Assembly: GCF_947502065.1 (NCBI RefSeq)
Contig: NZ_CANMYE010000001.1
Location: 992,001 to 1,056,000 of the forward strand
Origin: an uncultured Pseudoteredinibacter sp.
GTDB taxonomy: Bacteria > Pseudomonadota > Gammaproteobacteria > Pseudomonadales > Cellvibrionaceae
Length of the DNA stretch: 64,000 nt
Direction of reading: 5' to 3'
The notes under the pieces were generated by a model. It did not search any database. It saw nothing but the letters and a program-made list of their open reading frames with translations, and was not told the origin of the DNA. Made by a program: the position numbers and the translations under genes. Position 1 is the stretch's first letter. Each line of letters begins with the position of its first letter. Positions 9,936-19,240 of this stretch are shown piece by piece.

Positions 9936-11363
9936 ATGGAAAAAACATCAGTGGCTCAATCAATCGTCAGTCAGCTTTGGCAGGACTTTGGCCTAGATCC
10001 CTCTGCCATGCACCGCTTAGAGTTGCCACAGGGTAAAGCTATGCTGTCTAGTAGTTTTGCGCTCAGTGAACTCGCCCAAGGCTGTATTGGGGCTTCAGCC
10101 TTAATCGCCAGTGAGGTGCATAGGACTAGGAAGCAAGCTCATAGCGAAAGTTGGCAAGAAGGCAAGGTACAAGTCCCGCTTAATGCCGCTGAAGCTGAAT
10201 GTACGGCGCTATTTACCATTAATGGTCGAAGCCCTGAGGCTTGGGCGAAGTATTCTGGGGTATATAAGTGTCAGGATGGCTACATCAGAGTTCATGCAAA
10301 TTTTGATCACCACCGTGATGCTTTCTTGGGAATGATTGACCTGGTCGCTGCTGATTCTTGTAGCCCAGAGCAAGTCAAACACAGGCTTCTTAGCTATCCA
10401 GCACAAGAACTCGAGGATAGAGCCGCAAATTGCGGGGCAATTGTTGCCAAGATGCGCAGCCCTGAAGCTTGGCAGGGACATCCACAGGCTTTAGCGTCAG
10501 CTAAACTACCGCTTTTACAGATAGAAAAGATTGCTGATAGCCCTCCAATAACGCTCCCTGGGAATGCAAAGCGCCCTTTATCGGAGATTAAAGCTCTAGA
10601 TTTAACACGCATATTAGCTGGCCCAGTAGCAACACGAACTCTCGCAGCTTACGGTGCGAAGGTACTTAGTGTGAATGGACCTGGGCTCCCTAATATAGAT
10701 CATGTAACGGACACCGGGCGAGGTAAACGATCCTGCCTCCTTAATCTTAAACAGGCCTCGGGTAGGGATTCATTATTGGATTTAGTTTCCGATAGCGATA
10801 TGTTTGTGCAAAGCTACCGCCCTGGTAGCTTGGAGAAACTTGGCTTAGATGTTGAGTTTCTATGCAAACATAAGCCCGGTTTGATCTATGCGGAGCTGTC
10901 AGCATTTGGGCACCTTGGCCCTTGGGCGAAAATGCGGGGTTTTGATTCAATAGTACAAACTGCTTGCGGTTTTAATTGGGCAGAATCTGTTGCTTACGAT
11001 TCATCCGCTGCATCTACCGAACTACCAATGCCTAAGGCATTCCCTGTGCAGATTTTGGATTTTGCTACTGGATTTCTAATAGCCTTTGGCTGCCAGGTCG
11101 CACTGTTAAAGCGAGCCCATGAAGGCGGCAGTTGGCGTGTGCGTTGCTCGCTTTTGCAAACGGCTAATTTTTTACGTTCATTGGGGCCAAGCTCGCTTCA
11201 AACAATGAATTCAGGCCAGAATTTTAGATCTTTCCTTCAACCTTATAAATGCGATTATGGCGAATTAAAGGCAATGCCCCACGCTGCTGAATTTAATGGG
11301 GCTTCTTGCGTATTTGAGCAGGCCTCCGTTAAACCTGGAGCTAGTGGGGCTTGTTGGTGGTAA
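9936..11363 (+). CDS. Family III (CaiB/BaiF) CoA-transferase with apparently permuted halves
   Basis: A 475-residue protein, likely to transfer CoA between carboxylic acids. The signature that normally opens this family ([20 protein letters not shown]) starts only near residue 221. The region before it, including [17 protein letters not shown] near 110, looks like the segment normally found in the second half. RGFDSIVQ near 334 holds the Asp expected to carry the acyl/CoA chemistry. The ATG at 9936 is preferred over an upstream TTG because AAGGGTG (9924-9930) lies just before it. It is divergent from rhlE and convergent with the hydrolase, leaving only 3 bases between stop codons. The substrate is unknown. 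The permuted order is my reading of the motifs. Confidence 0.8.
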   Translation: MEKTSVAQSIVSQLWQDFGLDPSAMHRLELPQGKAMLSSSFALSELAQGCIGASALIASEVHRTRKQAHSESWQEGKVQVPLNAAEAECTALFTINGRSPEAWAKYSGVYKCQDGYIRVHANFDHHRDAFLGMIDLVAADSCSPEQVKHRLLSYPAQELEDRAANCGAIVAKMRSPEAWQGHPQALASAKLPLLQIEKIADSPPITLPGNAKRPLSEIKALDLTRILAGPVATRTLAAYGAKVLSVNGPGLPNIDHVTDTGRGKRSCLLNLKQASGRDSLLDLVSDSDMFVQSYRPGSLEKLGLDVEFLCKHKPGLIYAELSAFGHLGPWAKMRGFDSIVQTACGFNWAESVAYDSSAASTELPMPKAFPVQILDFATGFLIAFGCQVALLKRAHEGGSWRVRCSLLQTANFLRSLGPSSLQTMNSGQNFRSFLQPYKCDYGELKAMPHAAEFNGASCVFEQASVKPGASGACWW

Positions 11364-11366
11364 GTT

Positions 11367-12365
11367 TTATTTCAAAAATTCAAATATCCTAGATAGAGCC
11401 TGCTGTTGAACCTTCTTTCGATCAACACCTTTTTTGTCCGTACACAGCGCAATTCCATGCACCTTAATATCAAGCTCGCAGCTATCTTGGAAAACAAAGT
11501 GGCCCTCATTACCTTCGAAGCGGTACAGTTCAGAGTTTTTAATGTGTTCTTGATAAAAACCGGCGTGGTATTGCAGTGGAAGAAAATCACCGTTAGCTAA
11601 GCCGAAAATTAGAGCTTTGGCGGTAATCTTAGTTAAGCTTTTGGTGCTAGTGATATGGCCTGCGGCTGGGTCTAAAGCGATAACTTGTTTAATTCGATTA
11701 TCCTTTAGGCTTTGTTTCGCTCGTTTTGGCAGCTCGGGTAAATCATCTTGGGTATAGCGGCAGCTTAGATCCACCTTGGCGGCGTTCTGGCAATGTATAC
11801 GGGCTTGCTCGAATGCATAGCGAGCGCCAGCCAAGCTTAATACGGTAGAGCCGCCCGAAGAAAAGCCGATTGCCGTGGTATTTTCGATATCTAAAGGAAG
11901 CTGAAAGGGTGACTGTTTGTTGAATTGGTCTAGCACATAACTAATATCTAGTGGGCGTTCCCATAGTTTTAATGCGGCTTGAGTCTGAGTGTTTTCGCGA
12001 CCATAGACCCAGGATTCGCCAAAGTGATTAATGCCCGCCACGATATAACCTTTGGCCGCAAGCGGGTAGGCTAACCAATTCATAGATCGTACCGATCCCA
12101 TTGCGCCATAACTTAATACGACAAGTTTGGCTTTGCTTGAACTTGTTGCTAGGCATCTGCTGTTGGCGCTCGATTCGCAGCTATTGCCACTTTCTCCACT
12201 TAGGTACCAAACAGTCACTTTTATAGGGCGCTGCCGGTCTTGATCGTAGAAGTCCGTTTCATAGCTTACAAGTTTGCTCTGGGAGCTGGCGTGTAGGGCT
12301 GCGCCATGTAGAAGTACGAGGATTAACGCAATACAAGTAAACAGAATTTTAGCAAGGGTTTTCAT
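11367..12365 (-). CDS. Secreted alpha/beta hydrolase (PAF-acetylhydrolase/dienelactone hydrolase-like)
   Basis: An exported 332-residue esterase-like enzyme. A signal peptide is visible (hydrophobic core about 7-24, cut near ALHA-S). The nucleophile elbow is GFSSG with Ser169. The strand-end IALDPAAG and the NGDF segment supply candidate acidic residues, and GNEGHFVF near 285-292 supplies the His. Four cysteines (63, 71 and two near the middle and end of the chain) could form disulfides, consistent with periplasmic location. Similar proteins are annotated as dienelactone hydrolases or platelet-activating factor acetylhydrolase-like; the substrate is unknown. It is monocistronic, with a 14-bp palindrome about 90 bases upstream. 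Confidence 0.8.
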   Translation of the reverse strand: MKTLAKILFTCIALILVLLHGAALHASSQSKLVSYETDFYDQDRQRPIKVTVWYLSGESGNSCESSANSRCLATSSSKAKLVVLSYGAMGSVRSMNWLAYPLAAKGYIVAGINHFGESWVYGRENTQTQAALKLWERPLDISYVLDQFNKQSPFQLPLDIENTTAIGFSSGGSTVLSLAGARYAFEQARIHCQNAAKVDLSCRYTQDDLPELPKRAKQSLKDNRIKQVIALDPAAGHITSTKSLTKITAKALIFGLANGDFLPLQYHAGFYQEHIKNSELYRFEGNEGHFVFQDSCELDIKVHGIALCTDKKGVDRKKVQQQALSRIFEFLK

Positions 12366-12453
12366 TGGGCACCATTTACATCTCAGTGATTAGTTGTGAG
12401 CAGTATAGGAGCCAAGGGGGGACTTGTGACTTGTCGATTGTCAGCAAATGAAG

Positions 12454-12467
12454 ATGACATATGTCAT
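12454..12467. promoter_or_regulatory. 14-bp perfect palindrome upstream of the secreted hydrolase
   Basis: ATGACATATGTCAT is a perfect palindrome located about 90 bases upstream of the hydrolase start. Its form is that of a dimeric regulator operator. No regulator gene is adjacent. Confidence 0.3.
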
Positions 12468-12564
12468 AAATGTGAAAATGACTTTAAACAGCTAAAAGAA
12501 AGGATAGAGATAAAGAAAAAGTTATTTCAAAGCGATGCGCCTGATTAATAGGGCTTATCAGATT

Positions 12565-12590
12565 AACCCCGCCGCTGGCACAGCGGGGTT
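12565..12590 (-). terminator. Hairpin terminator after the RND adaptor gene
   Basis: Arms 12565-12572 and 12583-12590 (AACCCCGC/GCGGGGTT) form an 8-bp GC-rich stem just after the adaptor stop codon. The U-tract on the minus strand is weak, so termination may be incomplete or Rho-assisted. Confidence 0.55.
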
Positions 12591-12595
12591 GCACT

Positions 12596-13654
12596 TTAGC
12601 CATTCGCCGCCGTAATTATTTTGAGCGACTGCCCATCTTTTAGATTTTCCGCCCCTCTAACAATAACCTTATCTCCTGCCTCTAGTTCGCCATTAATACT
12701 GATTTGGTTTCCTTGTCCAGCACCGGGCTCTACCTCGATTCTTTCGGCCTTGCCGTCACTATTTACACGAAATACATAGACAGCTTGCTCTCTTAGTACT
12801 AGAGCGTCGCGGGGTACGCTAAGTTGTTGTCGACTAGCCGCTTGGGCCAGCTCTACGGTAACGGCTTCACCAATCAGCCATTCACTACCTTGTAATTTTA
12901 AACGCAACTCCATCATGCGAGAGCGTTCATCGCCGACGGGAACCGCGCCGCGAATTTCTGTGCTGATCTCTTGCTTGTCTCTATGTACAGCCACCATTGT
13001 TCCGGGCTGGTTAAAACGAGCGACTCGTAGGGGAGCGTTTACACTAATCTCTAGCTGTTTGGTATCCACCAAACGCAATAATGGACTGCCGACTTGAGTA
13101 AGCTCGCCTAAGTTCATTTCGCGATTAGCAATTACGCCACTAAAAGGCGCTACAACTTTACTGCGCTCTAGTTGATATTGGGCGCGCTCGGCGTTAATTT
13201 TTGCAATGGCTAAGTCTTGTTGCAAAATACCAATGCGAGACTCCACTTGGTCTAACTCGTTTTTGGCTACGCTATTGTTTTGCAAAAGCTTGCTAAGGCG
13301 TTCTTGCTGTCGGCGCTGATAGTTAAGATCCGCCTTAATGCGTTTGATTTGTGCTTGATCATTACGCAGCTGAAGGGTAAGTAGGTGATCATCAATTTTA
13401 GCAATTGTATCGCCTTTCTCTACGGTATCTCCAACTTCCGCCAGCCATTCTAAACGCCCACCAATCTCTGCGGAGAGTAGGGCATCACGTAGGCTGATTA
13501 CCGTTCCAGGTAAGCGTGCCAAATTATCATTTTGGCTAAGGCTAACTTGGGCAGTTTCCACTGCGGTCGCCGGAGCTTGGGCCTGGCTTGCAGCGCTCAA
13601 AAATACAGCGCTGAATGCTAGGCCTGAATAAAAATATGTTTTAAGTCGTTTCAT
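12596..13654 (-). CDS. RND efflux periplasmic adaptor (membrane fusion protein)
   Basis: Periplasmic adaptor linking an inner-membrane RND pump to an outer-membrane channel. It has 352 residues, with a signal peptide ending near SQAQA. The lipoyl/barrel-sandwich half motifs are GGRLEWLAEVGDTVEKGD near 65-82 and VVAPFSGVIANREMNLGE near 168-185, with a coiled-coil hairpin of about 95-160 between them. Beta-barrel and membrane-proximal domains follow. It starts 55 bases after the permease stop codon and is clearly co-transcribed. The adaptor follows the permease, the reverse of the acrAB order. No lipobox Cys is present. A 6-bp hairpin, CACAAG/CTTGTG (13655-13671), places the GAGA ribosome binding site in its loop. 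The partner outer-membrane channel is not encoded nearby. Confidence 0.92.
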   Translation of the reverse strand: MKRLKTYFYSGLAFSAVFLSAASQAQAPATAVETAQVSLSQNDNLARLPGTVISLRDALLSAEIGGRLEWLAEVGDTVEKGDTIAKIDDHLLTLQLRNDQAQIKRIKADLNYQRRQQERLSKLLQNNSVAKNELDQVESRIGILQQDLAIAKINAERAQYQLERSKVVAPFSGVIANREMNLGELTQVGSPLLRLVDTKQLEISVNAPLRVARFNQPGTMVAVHRDKQEISTEIRGAVPVGDERSRMMELRLKLQGSEWLIGEAVTVELAQAASRQQLSVPRDALVLREQAVYVFRVNSDGKAERIEVEPGAGQGNQISINGELEAGDKVIVRGAENLKDGQSLKIITAANG

Positions 13655-13709
13655 CACAAGTCTCTCTTGTGCAGCATTATTTGATATGGTGAGTTTCTAT
13701 GGTTCACAG

Positions 13710-16700
13710 CTAAGCGCTGGGCTCCGTTACTGTTTTTGTTTCTATATTTAGCGTATCGCTTTGATTTGATTCGATAGATTCCTGCTTGCGTCCCATTCTT
13801 AAAAAACAGGGCAATAAGACAAGCGTAAATAGGGTACTGATACACATCCCACCAACAATAACGGCGGCAAGGCCACGATAAATAACACTGCTAGCGCCCG
13901 GCATTAATAGCAGGGGCAGCATGCCGAATACACTGGTGGCCGTGCTCATAAATATTGGGCGTAGGCGCGTCATTAAAGCTGAACGTACGGCTTCATCTCT
14001 GCTCATTCCTTCTCGCTCGGCACTGCGAGTCTGGTGCACCAGTAAGATGGCATTATTGACAACCAAGCCCAGCAAAATCACAAAGCCGATCATGGTTAGC
14101 AGATCTAAGGGTTGAAAGGTAAATACATTGAGTATTTGCAGGGCAAAAATACCCCCGGCCATTGCTAAAGGCATCGCTAAAACAACCAGTAGGCTATCTT
14201 TCGCTGATCGAAACAATGCGGCCATGAGTAAGAACAGCACCAATAATGCAATGGCGAAATTACTGGCCATTGAGTTAACGGCACGCTCCAAAGCATTGGC
14301 ACTACCACCGTAGAGAATGCTTGCATCTTCTGGTAGTTCTTGGCGCAGCAAAGGCTCCACGTCGGCTTTGATAACTTCCATAATATGTTCGAGCGACATA
14401 TCTTCTGGTGGGCGAATATTAATGCTTATCGTACGACGTCGATCAATACGGCGTAATTGCTGGGGGCCAACCGTTCTATCGACTGTAACCAGTTCGCCGA
14501 GTGGCACGATATTGCCTGCCGGAGTGGCCAAAGGTGTCGTTGCTAAGGCTTCAGGTGAGGCCCAAGGCTGGGCGCGAAGAATAATATCTAAGCGTTTTTC
14601 ACCATTAAAATGTTCACCGACATAGAGCCCATTGCCCATAGAGCGAACAATCTGTGCAATATCACTACGACGCCAGCCAGTTTCGGCGATTTTCCGATCA
14701 TTGGGGTGTAAGCGTAATTCCGGCTCGGTTTGTTCTAAGCTTGGATTAACGCGCACATCTTGTATCTTAAGCACTTCACGCAATTTGCTTTGGCCAAGCG
14801 CAGCGGCTTTCGCTAATGCGGCACGGTCTTTCGATTGCAAATGAATGGCGACGCTGCGATCGCCACCAAATCCGCCAAATAGATTTCCCTGAGCTGGATA
14901 AGCACGTAGGTCAGGAAGATCTACAAAAATTTCTTCGCGCATGATTTTTTCTAACGCTTTGACCTGGGATTGATCTTTAACTCGCGCACCCATGGTGCCG
15001 CCAAAGCTGCCAAAAGTCAGAATGTAATAATTTTTAAGGGCGGGCTCGCGAGTACCTTCCATAAAAGGTTTCATACGCTCATCGAGTACCTGAATATACT
15101 CTTTAGCGACGGTATCTTTATTTATGCCAGGCGGTAGTCGGAAAAAGGCATCTACGGCATCACGCTTAACTGGCGGCAAATAATCCATTTCTGGAAGTAA
15201 GATATAGCTGGCGGTAACAGGCACACAGATTAACGTCGCTGCGACAATAACTCTTTTCTTAGTAGAGCTTGTCAGTCTCATGACGGTATTGCTTATTTTT
15301 TCCCACAGCCCAAGGTTGTGATCGTTTAAGCTTAAATCTTTCAGCCAATATTTTGCCGCCAAGGGTAAAATACTAACCGCAATAAACAGCGACATAACAA
15401 CAGCAATGGCGATAGTGATTGCTAGGTCGGAAAAAAGCTGGCCTTCAACTTCTTTCATAAACATCACAGGTAAGAAGATGGCAACTGTAGTGGCGGTAGA
15501 GGCCAGCAATGCTCCCCAGACTTGCCCGGCACCCTGTAAAGATGCTTGATCATCGCTCAGGCCTTTTTCACGCAGACGTACAATGTTCTCAAGCACCACT
15601 ATGGCAGCGTCCAGTACCATGCCTACGGCAAACGCTAAGCCCGCTAGTGAAATAATATTTAAACTGCGGCCGGTAAGCTTTAGCATGATAAAAGTTGCCA
15701 ACAGGGAAGTGGGGATAGCAATGGCAACAATTAAAGTAGCCCGCAATCGTCTTAGAAACCACCAAAGAATGCCAACCGCTAACAAAATGCCCAATACAAT
15801 ATTGCTGGTTACCAAGGTGATGGCCCGGTAAATAAACACACTGGCATCAAAAGACTGAGCCATTATTAGCCCTTTGCTTTGTAATCGCTCTTGGTTCAGT
15901 TTCTCAACGGTTTCTTTTACAGTAACAAGTGTTTGTAGGGCATTGGCGCTGTTTTCTTTATCGATGCGAATTGAAATAGCTGGGTTGCCATTTTGCGTGT
16001 TGTGAAGCAGTGTTTCTTCACGAGTCACTTTAATATCGGCAATGTCGCCGAGCTTAATAGGGCGCCCATCACGCCACTCTAGAACCAGTTCTTTTAGCTC
16101 CCAAGGTTCATAGCGTCCAGTAAAGCGCAAGGTATATTGGCGGCGACCAACATCGACAAAACCGCCGCTGACATCATTGGCACGGCCAAGTCTTGCTGCG
16201 GCGGTGCTTAATGGAATACCAAGTTCAGCGGCTCGATATGGATCAAAGGAAATCACCAATTCTTCTGGGCTTGCCGATGAGTCTTGTGCGGTAACGCGAG
16301 CCACACCCGGCACTGCTTCAATTGCTGGGCGGATCACATCTTCAGCGAAAGATTGATAATCGTGAATATTGCCTTTGGTACCCGGAAGTTGCTGTAAAAA
16401 GAAATAGGTCAGAGCGGGGGTGTCGCCACCACGTCCGCGACCTAAGGTTACAACGGGTTGGGAGGCGTCTCTAGGCAGTGGGTCTAAACGGTTCATGCGA
16501 GCGATTACTTCCATTAAGCTGCGCTGCATATCGGTTTCTAAACCAAACTCCATTTCAATAAAGGCGTTACCTTTGTTGGCGAATGCCTGCATGCTTTTCA
16601 TGCCAGGTAAACCGCGTAACACCGATTCGATTGGCTCGACGATTTCCGATTCCACTTCTCGTGGTGATGCTGCGCGCCAACTGGTTTGCACAGTAATGGC

Positions 16701-16829
16701 TGGGTTTTGAATGTCTGGAAATAATTGCACCGGCAGCTTACTTAGACTGTAAAGACCAAACAATAAAATCATGGCCAAAATGACGAGTACGGCGGCGGGG
16801 TTTTTTAAGGCACTGGATGTCAGCTTCAC
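13710..16829 (-). CDS. RND family efflux permease (AcrB/HAE-1-like)
   Basis: Inner-membrane proton-driven exporter of 1039 residues, with 12 predicted membrane helices and two large periplasmic loops. The GTG at 16829 is chosen because GGAGA lies 5 bases upstream; the product then begins MKLTSSALKNPAAV, as expected before the first helix. The ATG at 16889 would add 20 residues unlike the family. In TM4 the segment reads GMVLDAAIVVLENI, keeping the Asp equivalent to AcrB D407 but replacing D408 with Ala. In TM10 it reads GLVVNNAILLVHQ, with Asn at the AcrB K940 position. The protein is otherwise intact, so coupling probably differs from AcrB. The substrate is unknown. A LytS/LytTR pair lies upstream behind its own terminator. 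Confidence 0.92.
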   Translation of the reverse strand: MKLTSSALKNPAAVLVILAMILLFGLYSLSKLPVQLFPDIQNPAITVQTSWRAASPREVESEIVEPIESVLRGLPGMKSMQAFANKGNAFIEMEFGLETDMQRSLMEVIARMNRLDPLPRDASQPVVTLGRGRGGDTPALTYFFLQQLPGTKGNIHDYQSFAEDVIRPAIEAVPGVARVTAQDSSASPEELVISFDPYRAAELGIPLSTAAARLGRANDVSGGFVDVGRRQYTLRFTGRYEPWELKELVLEWRDGRPIKLGDIADIKVTREETLLHNTQNGNPAISIRIDKENSANALQTLVTVKETVEKLNQERLQSKGLIMAQSFDASVFIYRAITLVTSNIVLGILLAVGILWWFLRRLRATLIVAIAIPTSLLATFIMLKLTGRSLNIISLAGLAFAVGMVLDAAIVVLENIVRLREKGLSDDQASLQGAGQVWGALLASTATTVAIFLPVMFMKEVEGQLFSDLAITIAIAVVMSLFIAVSILPLAAKYWLKDLSLNDHNLGLWEKISNTVMRLTSSTKKRVIVAATLICVPVTASYILLPEMDYLPPVKRDAVDAFFRLPPGINKDTVAKEYIQVLDERMKPFMEGTREPALKNYYILTFGSFGGTMGARVKDQSQVKALEKIMREEIFVDLPDLRAYPAQGNLFGGFGGDRSVAIHLQSKDRAALAKAAALGQSKLREVLKIQDVRVNPSLEQTEPELRLHPNDRKIAETGWRRSDIAQIVRSMGNGLYVGEHFNGEKRLDIILRAQPWASPEALATTPLATPAGNIVPLGELVTVDRTVGPQQLRRIDRRRTISINIRPPEDMSLEHIMEVIKADVEPLLRQELPEDASILYGGSANALERAVNSMASNFAIALLVLFLLMAALFRSAKDSLLVVLAMPLAMAGGIFALQILNVFTFQPLDLLTMIGFVILLGLVVNNAILLVHQTRSAEREGMSRDEAVRSALMTRLRPIFMSTATSVFGMLPLLLMPGASSVIYRGLAAVIVGGMCISTLFTLVLLPCFLRMGRKQESIESNQSDTLNIETKTVTEPSA

Positions 16830-17025
16830 GAGCTTCTCCGAATTTTTACTCTTGCGATGGTGTAACTTTAGCAATACCTGCCGCCACAATTAAGGTGGTG
16901 TAGCCAGTCCGGTTAGGGCTTGCGTTAATTGGGAATATTCTATTTTTTAGAGAGTTTTAGCTGAGACGAAATGAGTGAGGGAAACGTTAGAATTATTTTT
17001 GACGTGCTGATAGAACAGGGTAGGT

Positions 17026-17048
17026 AAAAAAACGGCGCCATCGGCGCC
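17026..17048 (-). terminator. Rho-independent terminator of the LytTR response regulator
   Basis: GGCGCC arms at 17034-17039 and 17043-17048 with a 3-nt loop are followed on the minus strand by seven T (17026-17032). It separates the two-component genes from the RND genes downstream. Confidence 0.9.
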
Positions 17049-17082
17049 ATAAGTGATTTACATTGTGGGGTATTCGTTTTTC

Positions 17083-17880
17083 TTAGTTGCCAAACAGCTG
17101 TTTGATTTTATCGCGATAGCTGCGGCTAACTTTTAACTGGCTTCCATTCTCTAGACTTAACATATACTCGCCATTATTTAGTGTCTGGGCGCTTTTAATA
17201 CAGCGAGCATTCACGATAGTGGAACGGTGAATGCGTAGGAAAACATCTGGGTTTAGCAGGGTTTGCAAATCCTTCATAGTTTTGCGCATGATATGGGTAT
17301 TACCGCCAGCGTGGACACACATATAATCGCCGGCAGCGTCGATCCATTCGATATCGGAAGTTTTAACCCTCTGAATCTCACTACCGTCTTTAATATTGAT
17401 AGTGTCTGGGTAGGTATTGCCATTACTTTCGATAAGAGCGTCAACATCATTGCTGCCAGTGTATTCCATGAGCAGTTTCATGAGTTTTTCTTTGCTGTCA
17501 GCATTTTGCTGTTGCTCAATGTGTTTTTGTGCACGCTCTATTGCTTCTTTAAGACGCTCATCGTCGATAGGTTTAAGAACATAGTCGACAGCATGCACTT
17601 TAAAAGCATCGATGGCGTATTGATCAAAAGCCGTTACAAATATGATCAACGGTAAATTATCGCCCTGTAAGCGTGAGACTACATCAAAGCCACTCATCCC
17701 TGGCATTTGAATATCTAGGAATACTACATCGGGTTGTAAGGCCGAGATCGCAGAAATAGCCTCTTCGCCATTACTGCACTGAGCCTTAACTTCAATGTCA
17801 GACAGTTCCTCAAGGCGCAGTTGTAGTCCGCGGCGAGCCAGTTGCTCGTCATCGACAATAATGGCGCTGAGTTTGCTCAT
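17083..17880 (-). CDS. LytTR-type response regulator
   Basis: A DNA-binding response regulator of 265 residues from the Met at 17880, which has GGAAG 6-7 bases upstream. The receiver domain (1-125) has acidic Asp10/Asp11, the phospho-acceptor Asp56 in VVFLDIQMPG, and the Lys in DYVLKPID. After a linker, the LytTR DNA-binding domain (about 165-265) contains VKTSDIEWIDAAGDYMCVH and FLRIHRSTIVN. It follows the histidine kinase after 29 bases and is certainly its partner. LytTR regulators usually bind 9-bp direct repeats; the target is not evident here. Confidence 0.94.
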   Translation of the reverse strand: MSKLSAIIVDDEQLARRGLQLRLEELSDIEVKAQCSNGEEAISAISALQPDVVFLDIQMPGMSGFDVVSRLQGDNLPLIIFVTAFDQYAIDAFKVHAVDYVLKPIDDERLKEAIERAQKHIEQQQNADSKEKLMKLLMEYTGSNDVDALIESNGNTYPDTINIKDGSEIQRVKTSDIEWIDAAGDYMCVHAGGNTHIMRKTMKDLQTLLNPDVFLRIHRSTIVNARCIKSAQTLNNGEYMLSLENGSQLKVSRSYRDKIKQLFGN

Positions 17881-17909
17881 ATTTTCTTCCTTTTGAATCT
17901 GCATAGTGC

Positions 17910-19019
17910 TTAGGCCTTTGCTTTATCGGCACGTTCCAGTGGAATTCTAATATTAATTGTCAAACCGTGCGGTTCTGTATGGCTTAGTCTGAAAGATTGC
18001 TCACTGCCATAAAGCTCTTGTAAACGTTCACGGCAATTGCCTAAGCCGACACCACTGCTACTGCGGCTCTGGGGGTTGTGCAAGCTGTCTATACCTGGGC
18101 CATCGTCAATCACGGCGAGCAATAAGTCATTGCCAAAGGTTTTGGCTTCGATGGCGATGGTACCGCCATTCACCGCTTGCGCAATGGCATATTTAATCGC
18201 ATTTTCTACTAGTGGCTGTAATAGCAAGCTTGGCATCAAGGCGTTTTTGGCATCGCTATCAATATCAAATTTCAACTTGAGTCGTTCGTCAAAACGAACT
18301 TTTTCAATATCCAAATACAGTCGTAGTGCTTCGACTTCCTCGTCAACGGTCACCTTTTGCATGGGGTCATTATCTAAGGAGTAGCGCAAAAAGCGGCTCA
18401 AGCGGGTGACCATCGTGTTGGCCAGCTGAGTATCTTTATCCAAGATCAACGTGGAGATGGCATTGAGCGTATTAAACAAAAAATGCGGATTGAGCTGGTA
18501 GCGCAACATTTTAAGTTGGGCTTCGTGGGCCATAGATAAGGCCTTTAAACCACGCTGACGCTCTTCTTGCAACAGCATATAATATTTGATGCCGAAGTAG
18601 AGACCGCTCCATACTAGTATTACCCAGCTAGCTGTGGTCGCACCGTCAAAGTACGCCACCAGCTTCTCTATGCCGTCATAGTCCTCGTACTTGGGTTTAC
18701 GACGTTCTGGGAACATGTTGTAGAACACCCAGCTACGAGAGGCCATCCAAACACAGCCGGCAAGATAGGAGGCGAATACGACCGCAACGAGGCGGCGGAT
18801 AGCGCTCATTTCCCACATATAGCGGTACAGTGCTCGTAATGGCAACGTTAGTAACATGCCAATGGTACTGACAACGGGCAGATAGATTAGATAATCGTTG
18901 GGCAGTTTGCCCCAGAACAACACGCCCAAATAGAATGAGACCCCCCATGCCGTCCAGCCGGCAAATTGTAGGGCCCAAAATAAGTAGCGTTTGTCTTGTA
19001 GGAGTTTTGAAAGTTTCAT
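17910..19019 (-). CDS. LytS/AlgZ-type sensor histidine kinase
   Basis: Membrane histidine kinase of 369 residues from the Met at 19019 (MKLSKLLQDKRYLFW). Four membrane helices occupy about 12-150, with no large periplasmic domain. The His_kinase motif QLNPHFLFNTLNAIST has phospho-acceptor His179. The ATP-binding domain shows LLQPLVENAIKYA, DDGPGID and GVGLGNCRERL. A longer opening to 19205 would add 62 residues without membrane character and is probably untranslated leader; TATAAT-like sequence overlaps that region. It lies immediately upstream of its response regulator. The signal sensed is unknown. Confidence 0.92.
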   Translation of the reverse strand: MKLSKLLQDKRYLFWALQFAGWTAWGVSFYLGVLFWGKLPNDYLIYLPVVSTIGMLLTLPLRALYRYMWEMSAIRRLVAVVFASYLAGCVWMASRSWVFYNMFPERRKPKYEDYDGIEKLVAYFDGATTASWVILVWSGLYFGIKYYMLLQEERQRGLKALSMAHEAQLKMLRYQLNPHFLFNTLNAISTLILDKDTQLANTMVTRLSRFLRYSLDNDPMQKVTVDEEVEALRLYLDIEKVRFDERLKLKFDIDSDAKNALMPSLLLQPLVENAIKYAIAQAVNGGTIAIEAKTFGNDLLLAVIDDGPGIDSLHNPQSRSSSGVGLGNCRERLQELYGSEQSFRLSHTEPHGLTINIRIPLERADKAKA

Positions 19020-19240
19020 GGTCTTATTATAACGGCCTGTAACAAGGGCAGGCTTTTCTTTATCGTGGCTTTTGCTCAATTGGGCGCTAAAATAGGCAGG
19101 TGGCTCTAGGCGCCGCGGAACATGATTAATTTTACCTGTAAAGTAATGGGTTTTTTCGATCCGGCTTGATAAGCTATCGCTTAGAGTAAATAACAAGTAC
19201 AACAACGTTAATGAGTGATCTCATATAAGGCATCAAGTGT

